The notes under the pieces were generated by a model. That model worked only from the letters and a program-made list of their open reading frames with translations, ran no database searches and was not told where the DNA came from. Below, piece after piece: positions 43,274 to 52,054 of a stretch of DNA of 64,000 nucleotides. Position 1 is the stretch's first letter. Each line of letters opens with the position of its first letter. The stretch comes from Roseiarcus sp963753135 (GTDB lineage Bacteria > Pseudomonadota > Alphaproteobacteria > Rhizobiales > Beijerinckiaceae). Location of the stretch: positions 1-64,000 of the forward strand of contig CAVWBA010000006.1 in the NCBI GenBank assembly GCA_963753135.1. The letters are read 5' to 3'. The translations under genes were made by a program, and so were the position numbers.

Positions 43274-44257
43274 GTGACTGAGATCGCCCACCGCACTGTC
43301 GAGGCGAACGGCATCGCCATCCATCTTGCCGAGGCCGGAACCGGCCCCGTCGTACTGCTGTGCCACGGGTTTCCGGAATCCTGGTATTCGTGGCGCCATC
43401 AGTTGAAGGCGCTCGCTCAAGCCGGCTACCACGCTGTCGCGCCCGACATGCGCGGCTATGGTGAGACAAGCCAGCCCGAGGCAATCGATCAGTACACGCT
43501 GTTCCACCTTGTCGGCGACATGGTCGGCGTGCTCGACGCGCTGAGCGCGCCTGAGGCCGTCGTTGTCGGCCACGACTGGGGCGCGCCGGTCGCCTGGCAT
43601 TGCGCCCTTTTTCGGCCCGACCGCTTTCGCGCTGTCGCGGGCTTGAGCGTGCCCTTCAGGCCGCGCGGATCGACGCGACCAACGAGCGTGATGCCGCAGA
43701 CCAATTCGTCGCTCTTCTATCAGCTTTACTTCCAGGCGCCGGGCGTCGCGGAGGCGGAGCTTGAGCGCAATCCGCGGGATACGACCCGGCGGCTCCTCTA
43801 TTCCGGATCGGGCGATGTTCCGCGCCGGTCCGACAACACGCTCGGCGACCAGGCGCCCGGCATGGTTCCAAGAACGGGCGGCTTCCTTACCCGCACAGTC
43901 GATCCGTCGGCGCTGCCGGCGTGGCTCACAGAGGCCGACATCGATGTCTTTGCGGCGGAGTTTGTTCGCACCGGCTTCCGCGGCGGGCTCAACTGGTATC
44001 GCAACATCGACCGCAATTGGGAGCTCCTTGCGCCCTTCGCAGGGGCGAAGGTGACGGTCCCGGCGCTTTACATCGCGGGCGACCGCGACGTCGTCGTCAA
44101 ATTCCCGAAGATGGATCAGCTCATCGCCAACCTGAAAACTTTCGTCCCCAACCTCACGAAGACGATCATGCTCTCCGGCTGCGGCCATTGGACGCAACAG
44201 GAGCGCGCGAACGAGGTCAACGCGGCCCTGATCGCGTTTCTTCGCGAGGTGGGCTAG
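43274..44257 (+). CDS. Epoxide hydrolase-like alpha/beta hydrolase
   Basis: A 327-residue protein of the epoxide hydrolase group. It has the oxyanion motif LLCHGFPESWYSWRHQLKAL, APDMRGYGETSQPE, the nucleophile Asp in VVVGHDWGAPVAWHCA (GHDWG), a lid with FYQLYFQAPGVAEAELERN, the charge-relay Asp region AGDRDVVVKFP and the base His in LSGCGHWTQQERANEV. All three catalytic positions are present. The start is GTG 43274 with GAGGAGAGG at 43260-43268. It converts epoxides to diols; the natural substrate is unknown. Confidence 0.93.
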   Translation: MTEIAHRTVEANGIAIHLAEAGTGPVVLLCHGFPESWYSWRHQLKALAQAGYHAVAPDMRGYGETSQPEAIDQYTLFHLVGDMVGVLDALSAPEAVVVGHDWGAPVAWHCALFRPDRFRAVAGLSVPFRPRGSTRPTSVMPQTNSSLFYQLYFQAPGVAEAELERNPRDTTRRLLYSGSGDVPRRSDNTLGDQAPGMVPRTGGFLTRTVDPSALPAWLTEADIDVFAAEFVRTGFRGGLNWYRNIDRNWELLAPFAGAKVTVPALYIAGDRDVVVKFPKMDQLIANLKTFVPNLTKTIMLSGCGHWTQQERANEVNAALIAFLREVG

Positions 44258-44283
44258 CCCAACCTGGAATCGCAGCCGAGTCT

Positions 44284-44362
44284 CATGTCATTCCCGCGCA
44301 AGCGGGAATCCAAAACCTTCCGAAAGCCTGCGTGGATGCCCGCTTTCGCGGGCATGACAAGC
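44284..44362. repeat. REP-like element, CGGGCATCC family
   Basis: GTCATTCCCGCGCAAGCGGGAATCC and GGATGCCCGCTTTCGCGGGCATGAC form a long inverted repeat, each arm with its own hairpin. It lies 27 bp after the epoxide hydrolase stop. It is related to 41590-41672. Confidence 0.7.
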
Positions 44363-44366
44363 ATTC

Positions 44367-44768
44367 TCACGGCGCGCCGACGCTCACCACCCGGAAGGTC
44401 AGAAGCTCGCCGTCCTCCTCGCGCAGGGACACGTACTCGCCGATTTTGAAGGCGTGGTCGCCGAAGCGGAAGCCTTCCTCCTCCGCGTCGGCCTTGCGTC
44501 CGCCCTTCCACTCGAAGGCCCAGGTCGATCCGCCGGGGCCGCCGGCGCGATGAACAAGGAGGCCGCGTAGCGCAGGCTCGTTGCCCCAGAAGCGGTGCGC
44601 GAAACATTCGCCGCGGTGCTGCTTCCAGGCTTCGAGATCGATGTGGCCGTCGGCGGTCAGAGGCGCGACGAAATCATAGCCGTGGCGGATCGACCCATCG
44701 GGAAATTCCTTCGAGCGCGCGGCGTTCAATGTCACCTTGCGCAGCGCGGCATGACTTGGCGCGGCCAT
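44367..44768 (-). CDS. Conserved protein of unknown function (133 residues)
   Basis: The protein has a compact, Trp/His-rich sequence: GSIRHGYDFVAPLTADGHID, LEAWKQHRGECFAHRFWGNE, LLVHRAGGPGGSTWAFEWKG and the ending FRFGDHAFKIGEYVSLREED. The last segment has the alternation expected of a small beta-barrel. No enzymatic motif was recognised. GGAGG is present upstream on the minus strand. It lies between a REP element and the thiolase gene. Confidence 0.8.
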   Translation of the reverse strand: MAAPSHAALRKVTLNAARSKEFPDGSIRHGYDFVAPLTADGHIDLEAWKQHRGECFAHRFWGNEPALRGLLVHRAGGPGGSTWAFEWKGGRKADAEEEGFRFGDHAFKIGEYVSLREEDGELLTFRVVSVGAP

Positions 44769-44834
44769 GAACCATCCTCCCTTAGCTTCGACTCTTCCAT
44801 GCGAGTCGTTGAGCCCTCCGATACCTTTATCGGC

Positions 44835-46037
44835 TCAGACGCGTTCGAGCGCCAGCGCCGCGCCCTGCCCGACGCCGACACACATGGTCGCAAGCGCGTA
44901 ACGGCCGCCGCGCCGCTTGAGCTCGAGCGCCGCGGCGCCGGCGAGGCGCGCCCCCGACATGCCGAGCGGATGGCCGAGCGCGATCGCCCCGCCGTTCGGG
45001 TTGACGTGGGCTGCGTCATCCTCGAGCCCCAGGCCGCGCAGACAGGCGAGCGCCTGCGAGGCGAACGCCTCGTTAAGCTCAACCACGTCGAAGCTCGCTG
45101 GCTTGAGCTTGAGCCGCTCAGTGAGCTTGCCGACCGCCGGGATCGGACCCACGCCCATCACCCGCGGCGCGACGCCGGCCGTGGCATAGCCGAGGATGCG
45201 GGCGATCGGCTCGAGCCCATTGGCCTCCGCCGCTTCGCCCGAAGCGATGAAGAGCGTCGCCGCGCCGTCATTGATGCCGGAGGAATTGCCCGCCGTCACG
45301 CTGCCGCCCTCGCGCACGATGCCGCCGAGCTTGGCCAGCGCCTCGAGCGTCGTGTCGGCGCGGGGATGCTCGTCGGCGGCGACGCGGGTCACGTTCCCTT
45401 TGCGGTCCTTCATCTCGACCGCGACGATCTCCGCGTCAAACGTCCCCTTCGCCTGGGCGGCCGCAGTCCGCTTTTGCGAGCGCAGCGCGAACGCGTCCTG
45501 GTCGGCGCGCGAGACCTGATATTCGTTGGCGACGTTCTCGGCCGTCTCCGGCATCGAATCGACGCCATAGAGCTTTTTCATCACGGAATTGACGAAGCGC
45601 CAGCCGATGGTGGTGTCGAAGATCTCCGCCGATCGCTGAAACGGCGCTTGCGCCTTGCCCATCACGAAGGGCGCGCGCGTCATCAATTCCGCGCCGCCCG
45701 CGATTGCGAGCCCGATCTCGCCCGCTTTGATCCCCCGCGCCGCGGCGGCGACCGCCTCCATCCCCGAGGCGCACAGGCGGTTCACGGTTGCTCCGGGAAT
45801 GGTCTCCGGCAGGCCGGCTAGCAGGAGCGCCATGCGCGCGAGGTTGCGGTTGTCCTCGCCGGCCTGATTTGCGCAGCCGAGAAAGACCTCGTCGACTTTC
45901 TCGGCGAGGCCAGGATGGCGGCGCATGAGTTCGCGGATCGGCAGGGCGGCGAGATCGTCGGCGCGGAGGTTGGCGAGCGCGCCGCCGTATCGTCCGATCG
46001 GCGTGCGCACATAGTCGCAGATGAAGGCGTCGGTCAT
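44835..46037 (-). CDS. Acetyl-CoA acyltransferase, 3-oxoadipyl-CoA thiolase type
   Basis: A 400-residue thiolase of the PcaF/PaaJ type, which cleaves 3-oxoadipyl-CoA to succinyl-CoA and acetyl-CoA in aromatic catabolism. The active Cys lies in VNRLCASGMEAV, the His in NGGAIALGHPLGMSGARLAG, and the second Cys in MCVGVGQGAAL. The N-terminus FICDYVRTPIGRYGGALANL and GNSSGINDGAATLFIA are typical. ATG 46037 gives the conserved start. It is divergent from a paaG-like gene with a 17-bp palindrome between them, which supports a role in phenylacetate degradation. Confidence 0.9.
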   Translation of the reverse strand: MTDAFICDYVRTPIGRYGGALANLRADDLAALPIRELMRRHPGLAEKVDEVFLGCANQAGEDNRNLARMALLLAGLPETIPGATVNRLCASGMEAVAAAARGIKAGEIGLAIAGGAELMTRAPFVMGKAQAPFQRSAEIFDTTIGWRFVNSVMKKLYGVDSMPETAENVANEYQVSRADQDAFALRSQKRTAAAQAKGTFDAEIVAVEMKDRKGNVTRVAADEHPRADTTLEALAKLGGIVREGGSVTAGNSSGINDGAATLFIASGEAAEANGLEPIARILGYATAGVAPRVMGVGPIPAVGKLTERLKLKPASFDVVELNEAFASQALACLRGLGLEDDAAHVNPNGGAIALGHPLGMSGARLAGAAALELKRRGGRYALATMCVGVGQGAALALERV

Positions 46038-46099
46038 GGGCGCGCCTCCGCCCCGCCTAACCCCCCATTCCATTCCGCCATTGTCGCCTCCGTTGGCTG

Positions 46100-46116
46100 G
46101 CGTCTAGTATAGACGC
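46100..46116. promoter_or_regulatory. Perfect palindrome, candidate operator for thiolase and paaG
   Basis: GCGTCTA-GTA-TAGACGC is a perfect 7-bp inverted repeat with a 3-base spacer, centred between the divergent thiolase (start 46037) and paaG-like gene (start 46161). The size and symmetry suit a TetR-type dimer such as PaaR. No regulator gene is adjacent. Confidence 0.55.
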
Positions 46117-46160
46117 TTGCGCCGCGCGGCGGCGACAAAACGGATAGCGGGAGGACGGCC

Positions 46161-46982
46161 GTGGCGGAGGCTGAGGTATCATCGCAGCCTGTTCTCTTGG
46201 ACAGGCTCGAGGCCGGCGTGTTGACGCTGACCCTCAACCGGCCCGAGCGCCTGAATGCGCTCGACGCGGCGCTTATCGAAGCGCTGTCGGGGGCAATTCG
46301 GCGCGCCGGGACGGACCCCGAATGCCGCGCCGTTCTCATCACCGGCGCCGGGCGAGGCTTCTGTGCTGGAGCCGACCTCGCCAACCGCGCCTTTGCTCCC
46401 GGCGGCGCCCGGCCGGATCTGGGCGAAGCGCTCGAAAAGGGCTTGAACCCGATCATTCGCGGCATCCGCAATCTGCCGAAGCCGGTCGTCTCAGCCGTCA
46501 ACGGCCCGGCGGCGGGAGCCGGCGCCAATATCGCGCTTGCCTGCGACATCGTGCTCGCGGCGAAATCGGCTCAGTTCCTGCAGGCGTTCGCTCGCATCGG
46601 CCTCATTCCGGACGCGGGCGGCACTTTTGTTCTGCCCCGGCTCGTCGGCGACGCGCGCGCCCGGGCTCTCATGATGCTGGCCGAGCCGATCGGGGCGGAA
46701 CAGGCTCAAGCCGCAGGCATGATCTATCGCGCCGTCGACGACGAGGACCTGATGGGAGAGGCGCGCACCATCGCCGAGCGCCTCGCGGCCGGCCCGACGC
46801 AGGCGCTCGGCCTCATCAAGCGCGCGCTGGCGGCTTCGCCCGGCAACAGTTTGGACGCTCAGCTCGACCTCGAGCGCGACCTGCAGCGCGAGGCCGGACG
46901 AGGGGATGAATATGTGGAGGGCGTGCGCGCCTTTCTGGACAAAAGGCCAGCGAATTTCCACGGGAAGCCGCCCGCGGCGTGA
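46161..46982 (+). CDS. paaG: Enoyl-CoA hydratase/isomerase, PaaG-like
   Basis: A 273-residue crotonase-fold enzyme. Blocks include GVLTLTLNRPERLNALDAAL, LITGAGRGFCAGADLANRAF with an oxyanion-hole Gly-Ala-Asp, KPVVSAVNGPAAGAGANIAL and IGLIPDAGGTFVLPRLVG with the Asp used by PaaG-type isomerases. The overall pattern best fits 2-(1,2-epoxy-1,2-dihydrophenyl)acetyl-CoA isomerase, which opens the ring epoxide in phenylacetate catabolism. The start is GTG 46161 with GGGAGGACG upstream. The assignment to PaaG rather than a general enoyl-CoA hydratase is supported by the divergent thiolase. Confidence 0.82.
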   Translation: MAEAEVSSQPVLLDRLEAGVLTLTLNRPERLNALDAALIEALSGAIRRAGTDPECRAVLITGAGRGFCAGADLANRAFAPGGARPDLGEALEKGLNPIIRGIRNLPKPVVSAVNGPAAGAGANIALACDIVLAAKSAQFLQAFARIGLIPDAGGTFVLPRLVGDARARALMMLAEPIGAEQAQAAGMIYRAVDDEDLMGEARTIAERLAAGPTQALGLIKRALAASPGNSLDAQLDLERDLQREAGRGDEYVEGVRAFLDKRPANFHGKPPAA

Positions 46983-47005
46983 CCAGGACTCGCGCTGAGC
47001 ACCCA

Positions 47006-47040
47006 CAAAAAAACCCGCCGCGGATGAGCCGCAGCGGGCG
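47006..47040 (-). terminator. Intrinsic terminator
   Basis: Read on the minus strand, CCCGCTGCGGC and CCGCGGCGGG form a GC-rich stem with a short loop followed by seven T. It ends the transcript of the small secreted protein at 47067-47258 and may also slow plus-strand transcripts from paaG. Confidence 0.8.
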
Positions 47041-47066
47041 CGAAATAAGCCGACGATAAAGGCTCG

Positions 47067-47258
47067 TCAGTTCGAGCCGGTGTCCGGCGCCGGTTGCGAC
47101 TGCGCCGTTTGAGGCGCGTCGGGCGTCGTCTGTTGCGACTGGGCCATCGGCTGATCGTTCTCCGCCGACGTCTTATGGAAATCGCAGGCCAGCGCCGGGG
47201 CGACAAGGGCCGCCGCGAAGCCGCATCCCAACACCACTTTCACAAGCTTGGAGCGCAT
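47067..47258 (-). CDS. Small secreted Gln/Pro-rich protein
   Basis: A 63-residue precursor with a signal peptide (MRSKLVKVVLGCGFAAALVA, cut near PALA/CDF). A hydrophilic mature part rich in Gln, Thr, Pro and Ser follows (DQPMAQSQQTTPDAPQTAQS). GGAGGTACTC lies upstream on the minus strand, and a strong intrinsic terminator follows the stop. These features support expression of a short exported peptide of unknown role. Confidence 0.75.
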   Translation of the reverse strand: MRSKLVKVVLGCGFAAALVAPALACDFHKTSAENDQPMAQSQQTTPDAPQTAQSQPAPDTGSN

Positions 47259-47537
47259 GAGTACCTCCGTCCTGGTCCCCAGATTGAACCAGTCTAGCAC
47301 CGCCTCGGACCGGCGCAAGGAGGGGCCAAGGCCCGGCGCCGCCCAAGCCCGAACGAGGCCTATTCAAGGAACGGACCTCGGATCGGGTTCACGAACAGCG
47401 AGGGGCGACAACGCATTGCGGACAGCGGCCGCTCGCCGTCGTGTACGCGGCGCCCCGGCGGGACACGCCGCGCCATAACAGCCTTGACGCGGATCACGCG
47501 ATCGTGATGACCCGCGCCAAGCCGCTCTCGATCGCGC

Positions 47538-49853
47538 TTAAGCGTGCGCGTGCGAACGCCGGATTGCGTCGTACACGGCGAATGGCGTTGCGGGCATGTC
47601 GATATGCTCGATGCGATAGGCGCGCCAGAGCGCGTCGGCGACCGCGTTCATCACTGCCGGCGTCGACCCGATCGAGCCGGCTTCGCCGGCGCCTTTGAGG
47701 CCCATCGGATTGGTCGTCGACGGCACGTTGCGCGTCTCGAAATCGAACGCGGGCAGATTGTCGGCGCGCGGCATGCAATAGTCGAGGAAGCTTGCGGTCA
47801 GGAGCTGGCCGTCTTCATCGAACACCGCGCGCTCCATGAGCGCCTGGCCCGCGCCTTGGGCAATGCCGCCATGGACCTGCCCAGCAAGCAGCAACGGGTT
47901 CAAGGTGAATCCAAAGTCGTCGACAACCGAGTAGCGGACGATTGTGGTTACGCCCGTGTCGGGATCGATCTCGACCTCGCATGCGTGGGTGCCGTTCGGA
48001 TAGGTGGCGTTCGACGGCGCGAACGATTCGGTCGCCTTCAATTTCGCCGCCGTGGCGCCCGGAAGCGCCGCGATCTCGGCATAGGAGATGGCGCGGTCGG
48101 TTCCGGCGATGCGCACTTGACCGTCAGCAATTTCGAGGTCGGCGACCGCCGCCTCGAGCTTGTCGGCCGCCAATTCCTTCAACGAACCGGCCAAGGTTTC
48201 CGACGCGCGCGTCACCATCACCGCGCCAATCGGAATGGAGCGCGACCCGCCCGTGCCGAAGCCGGTCGCGACCCGATCGGTATCGCCCTGCACGACCTTG
48301 ATGCGCTCGAGCGGCACGTCCAGATATTGCGAGACGGCCTGAGCGTAGGCGGTCTCATGCCCCTGCCCGTTCGATTGGGTGCCGATGGTGAGCGTGAAAT
48401 CGCCATTCTTCTCAAGCGTCAGAGAGCCGGTTTCGGAATCGTTCCAGGCGGTGCATTCGATATAGCTTGCGATGCCGAAGCCCCTGATCTTGCCGCGCGC
48501 CCGCGCATCCTCAACCCGCCGCGCGAATCCCGGCTGATCCGCCTTCTTCAGGCAGGCGCGCATCGCGCCTTCGAAGTCGCCGACGTCGTAATCGCGATTG
48601 GTGTGGGTGTGATAGGGCATCTGCTCAGGCTTGACGAAATTGCGCGCGCGCAGTTCCTCGGGCGCGATCCCAAGCTTGCGCGCGCAAGCGTCGACCAGCC
48701 GCTCGAGCACATAGGCCGCCTCCGGGCGCCCGGCGCCGCGATAGGCGTCGACGGGAACGGTGTGGGTATAGATGCCGCGAACGCGCGCGTGGAGCGCGTC
48801 GATGTGGTAGCACCCGGTCGCCATCGACGCGCCGAGCCAGGGGATATAGGGCGCGAACAGCGATAGGTACGCGCCGAGATTGCCGAGAATATCCACCCTG
48901 AGCGCGAGAAAACGGCCGTTGGCGTCGAGCGCCATCTCGGCCGTCGTCACATTGTCGCGACCTTGCGCGTCGCCGACGAAATGCTCGCTGCGATCGGCGA
49001 GCCAGCCCACTCGCTTCCCAAGACGCTTCGCCGCCTCGAGAACGAGCGGATATTCTCGGTACACGACCGCCTTGGTGCCGAACCCGCCGCCGACGTCCTG
49101 GGTGACGACGCGAAGCGATTGCGGCGGAATCTTCAGCATCGCCCCGGCGATGGCGCCTTGGATGCCATGCACGCCTTGACTTCCCAGGTTCAACGTCAGG
49201 CGGCCGGATTGCGCATCGTATTCGCCAACGGCGGAGCGCGGCTCCATATAGTTGGCGACCACGCGCGAGTTCACGATTTGGATGCGAACCGTGTGCGCTG
49301 CGCCCGCGAAAGCCTTATCGGTCTCCTGTTTGTCGCCGATGTGAGTGTCGTACGCGACGTTGCCCGGCGCCTTGGCGAAGACAAGCGGCGCTTGAGGGCG
49401 CAGCGCCTCTTCCATGTCGGTCACGACGGGAAGCTCTTCCCAGGTGACGCTGATCAATTCGGCGCCGTCGCGCGCCTGATCGCCCGTGTCGGCGACCACC
49501 ATCGCGATGATGTCGCCCACATGCTGCGCTTCGTCCGACGCCATCACCGGATAAGGCTTGAGCGGCGTGTTCGACCCGTCGGAATTGGCGACCGGGGCAA
49601 GACAGGGCATGTCGCCGACGCCGGCGAAATCGCTCGCGACATAGACGGCCCGAACGCCCGGAGCGGCGCGCGCCGCCTTAACATCGTCGATGCGGAATTT
49701 CGCATGTCCGTAAGGACTGCGTAGAAACACCGCCTTGAGATCGGCCTTATCAACCGCATCGGAGGCGTAGTTGCCCCGCCCGCTGACGAATCGAATGTCC
49801 TCGACGCGCTTGACGCTCTGGCCCACCCCGAATTTTGTCGGCTTCATATTCAT
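47538..49853 (-). CDS. Molybdenum hydroxylase large subunit, form II CO-dehydrogenase-like (CoxL family)
   Basis: A 771-residue molybdopterin-cytosine-dinucleotide-binding subunit of the xanthine oxidase family. It shows FGVGQSVKRVEDIRFVSGRG at the start, then the a/b hammerhead domain (FLRSPYGHAKFRIDDVKAAR), VTQDVGGGFGTKAVVYREYP, the form II active-site loop VDAYRGAGRPEAAYVLERLV, GTQSNGQGHETAYAQAVSQY and the catalytic Glu in GLKGAGEAGSIGSTPAVMNA. True form I CODH has AYRCSFR, so this is a form II enzyme of uncertain substrate. Normally it needs FAD (CoxM) and 2Fe-2S (CoxS) subunits; neither gene is adjacent. GAGGAAATC precedes the start. Confidence 0.92.
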   Translation of the reverse strand: MNMKPTKFGVGQSVKRVEDIRFVSGRGNYASDAVDKADLKAVFLRSPYGHAKFRIDDVKAARAAPGVRAVYVASDFAGVGDMPCLAPVANSDGSNTPLKPYPVMASDEAQHVGDIIAMVVADTGDQARDGAELISVTWEELPVVTDMEEALRPQAPLVFAKAPGNVAYDTHIGDKQETDKAFAGAAHTVRIQIVNSRVVANYMEPRSAVGEYDAQSGRLTLNLGSQGVHGIQGAIAGAMLKIPPQSLRVVTQDVGGGFGTKAVVYREYPLVLEAAKRLGKRVGWLADRSEHFVGDAQGRDNVTTAEMALDANGRFLALRVDILGNLGAYLSLFAPYIPWLGASMATGCYHIDALHARVRGIYTHTVPVDAYRGAGRPEAAYVLERLVDACARKLGIAPEELRARNFVKPEQMPYHTHTNRDYDVGDFEGAMRACLKKADQPGFARRVEDARARGKIRGFGIASYIECTAWNDSETGSLTLEKNGDFTLTIGTQSNGQGHETAYAQAVSQYLDVPLERIKVVQGDTDRVATGFGTGGSRSIPIGAVMVTRASETLAGSLKELAADKLEAAVADLEIADGQVRIAGTDRAISYAEIAALPGATAAKLKATESFAPSNATYPNGTHACEVEIDPDTGVTTIVRYSVVDDFGFTLNPLLLAGQVHGGIAQGAGQALMERAVFDEDGQLLTASFLDYCMPRADNLPAFDFETRNVPSTTNPMGLKGAGEAGSIGSTPAVMNAVADALWRAYRIEHIDMPATPFAVYDAIRRSHAHA

Positions 49854-50046
49854 ATTGTCTGATTTCCTCTGGCGGCCGATGGCGTCTTAAGTCCGACGGC
49901 GTTGAACCCTTACTAATCGAATCTTGCGTCATTGCGAAAGCCCGCGCGGCCATCGGGCCGTCCGTGGTCGTTCAGGCTCCGGTGGCCAATCGCCGCAGGG
50001 CTTGCTATCACCGGCGCGCAAAGCGGCTCAAGGCAAAGAAATCTCC

Positions 50047-50634
50047 ATGCGCAAGGGCGCAATCACACGCAAAACCAAGGAGACGAGCATCGAGGTCGGC
50101 CTCGACCTCGATGGGTCGGGCCTTGCCGATGTCACGACCGGCGTCGGCTTTTTTGATCATATGCTCGATCAGCTGGCCCGTCACTCCCTCGTGGATATCA
50201 AAATTCGCGCCGAAGGCGACCGCCACATCGACGATCACCACACGGTCGAAGACGTCGGCATTGCGCTCGGCCAGGCGCTGATGAAAGCGCTCGGCGACAA
50301 GCGCGGGCTCACTCGCTACGCCGACTGCCTCCTGCCGATGGACGAAACGCTGACCCGGGTGGCGCTCGACGTTTCGGGCCGGCCCTTCCTCGTCTTCCGA
50401 ACCGAGTTCCCGACCGAGAAGATCGGCGCCTTTGACACCGAGCTCGTGCGCGAGTTCTTTCAGGCCTTCGCCGGCAACGCCGGCCTCACCCTGCATATCG
50501 AAACGCTCTACGGCTCGAACAGCCATCACATCGCCGAATCGTGCTTCAAGGGCGTCGCCCGCGCGCTGCGCGGCGCGATCACGATCGATGCGCGCCAGGC
50601 CGAGCGCGTGCCGTCGACCAAGGGCGCGCTTTAG
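50047..50634 (+). CDS. hisB: Imidazoleglycerol-phosphate dehydratase
   Basis: HisB dehydrates imidazoleglycerol phosphate to imidazoleacetol phosphate, step six of histidine synthesis. This is the short monofunctional form (195 residues) without the phosphatase domain. It has GVGFFDHMLDQLARHSLVDI, DDHHTVEDVGIALGQAL and LYGSNSHHIAESCFKGVARA; the His/Glu sets coordinate the two manganese ions. ATG 50047 gives the standard start MRKGAITRKTKETSI. It opens the hisB-hisH-hisA-hisF run. Confidence 0.97.
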   Translation: MRKGAITRKTKETSIEVGLDLDGSGLADVTTGVGFFDHMLDQLARHSLVDIKIRAEGDRHIDDHHTVEDVGIALGQALMKALGDKRGLTRYADCLLPMDETLTRVALDVSGRPFLVFRTEFPTEKIGAFDTELVREFFQAFAGNAGLTLHIETLYGSNSHHIAESCFKGVARALRGAITIDARQAERVPSTKGAL

Positions 50635-50645
50635 CGCGACATGCG

Positions 50646-51296
50646 ATGAGCGTCGCCATCATCGATTACGGCTCGGGCAACTTGCACTCGGCGCGGAAGG
50701 CCTTCGAGCGCGCCGCGCGCGAGGCTGGCCTGGACCGCGAAATCAACGTGACGGCCCGGCCGGAGGATGTGCTCGCCGCCGACCATGTCGTGCTGCCGGG
50801 AGTGGGCGCGTTCGCCGATTGCCGCCGTGGGCTCGATGGCGTTTCGGGCATGGTCGAGGCGATGGACGAGGCCGTGCGCCGGCGTGGCCGGCCGTTCCTC
50901 GGCATTTGCGTCGGCGCCCAACTCATGGCGACGCGCGGCCTCGAGCATGAAGTGGTCGATGGGTTGAACTGGATTAAGGGCGATGTCGCGGCGATCAAGC
51001 CGAGCGATCCGGAGCTCAAGATTCCGCATATGGGATGGAACACCCTCGACCTCAGGCGGAGCCATCCGCTTCTTGAGGGCGTGACCACCGGCCAAAGCGG
51101 ACTGCACGCGTATTTTGTTCACTCTTATCAATTGTACGCGGATAACGCGGACGACCTGGTCGCGACCGCCGATTACGGCGGCCCGGTGACCGCGATCGTC
51201 GCGCGCGACAACATCGCCGGCACGCAGTTTCACCCGGAAAAGAGCCAGACCCTCGGCCTCAGGCTGATCGCCAATTTCCTTAAGTGGCGCCCGTGA
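50646..51296 (+). CDS. hisH: Imidazole glycerol phosphate synthase, glutaminase subunit
   Basis: HisH releases ammonia from glutamine and passes it to HisF. The 216-residue protein has a class I amidotransferase fold: IIDYGSGNLHSARKAFERAA, VVLPGVGAFADC, the nucleophile Cys88 in RPFLGICVGAQLMAT, HMGWNTLDLRR, and the His-Glu pair in GTQFHPEKSQTLGLRLIANF. It starts 11 bases after hisB, and its stop overlaps the hisA GTG start. Confidence 0.97.
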   Translation: MSVAIIDYGSGNLHSARKAFERAAREAGLDREINVTARPEDVLAADHVVLPGVGAFADCRRGLDGVSGMVEAMDEAVRRRGRPFLGICVGAQLMATRGLEHEVVDGLNWIKGDVAAIKPSDPELKIPHMGWNTLDLRRSHPLLEGVTTGQSGLHAYFVHSYQLYADNADDLVATADYGGPVTAIVARDNIAGTQFHPEKSQTLGLRLIANFLKWRP

Positions 51297-52054
51297 TCCT
51301 GTTCCCCGCGATCGACCTCAAGGACGGTCAGTGCGTTCGCCTCATCCATGGCGACATGGCGCGCGCGACGATCTTCAACGCCGATCCCGCGGCGCAGGCG
51401 AAAGCGTTTGTCGCGCAGGGCTTCGACTACCTGCACGTCGTCGATCTTGACGGGGCCTTCGCGGGCAAGCCCATGAACGCCGAAGCCGTCCGGGACATCC
51501 TCGCCGGCCTTACGGTGAGGCTGCAGCTCGGCGGCGGAATCCGCGACATGAAAACAGTGCGCGGCTGGCTCGAGAGCGGCGTCACCCGAGTCATCATTGG
51601 AACCGCCGCGGTGCGCGATCCGGACTTCGTTCGCGAGGCGGCGCGGCTCTATCCCGGCCGGATCGCCGTCGGCGTGGACGCTCGCGAAGGCGTCGTCGCT
51701 ATCGAAGGCTGGGCGAAGACGTCCGACATCTCGGCGCTTGATCTCGCGCGCCGGTTCCAGGACGCCGGCGTCGCGGCGATCATCTATACCGACATCGCGC
51801 GCGACGGCGCGCTCGCCGGCCTCAACGTGGAAAGCACGATTGCGCTCGCCGACAAGCTCGAGATTCCGGTGATCGCCTCGGGCGGCCTCGCCTCGATCGA
51901 AGATGTCCGGCGGCTCATCGAGCCCGATTGCGCCCGCCTCGCCGGCGCCATTGTCGGGCGCGCGCTCTACGACGGGCGGCTCGATCCCCGCGCGGCGCTC
52001 ACCCTGCTTCATGCCGGCGGACGGGCGGAACGGCCGGCGGGGTCGGCGCGGTGA
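51293..52054 (+). CDS. hisA: ProFAR isomerase (phosphoribosylformimino-5-aminoimidazole carboxamide ribotide isomerase)
   Basis: HisA opens the ribose ring of ProFAR to give PRFAR, the substrate of HisF-HisH. It is a 253-residue TIM barrel with ILFPAIDLKDGQCVRLIHGD (catalytic Asp), LQLGGGIRDMKTVRGWLESG, VDAREGVVAIEGWAKTSD, AIIYTDIARDGALAGLNV with the second catalytic Asp, and VIASGGLASIEDVRRL. The start is GTG 51293, sharing a GTGA overlap with the hisH stop, which implies translational coupling. Only this start gives the conserved first residues. Confidence 0.96.
   Translation: MILFPAIDLKDGQCVRLIHGDMARATIFNADPAAQAKAFVAQGFDYLHVVDLDGAFAGKPMNAEAVRDILAGLTVRLQLGGGIRDMKTVRGWLESGVTRVIIGTAAVRDPDFVREAARLYPGRIAVGVDAREGVVAIEGWAKTSDISALDLARRFQDAGVAAIIYTDIARDGALAGLNVESTIALADKLEIPVIASGGLASIEDVRRLIEPDCARLAGAIVGRALYDGRLDPRAALTLLHAGGRAERPAGSAR

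Noticed and set aside
47544..48866. 440-codon plus-strand frame opposite the CoxL-like gene
   Set aside because: Antisense shadow of a well-conserved molybdenum hydroxylase subunit; no ribosome-binding site or domain.
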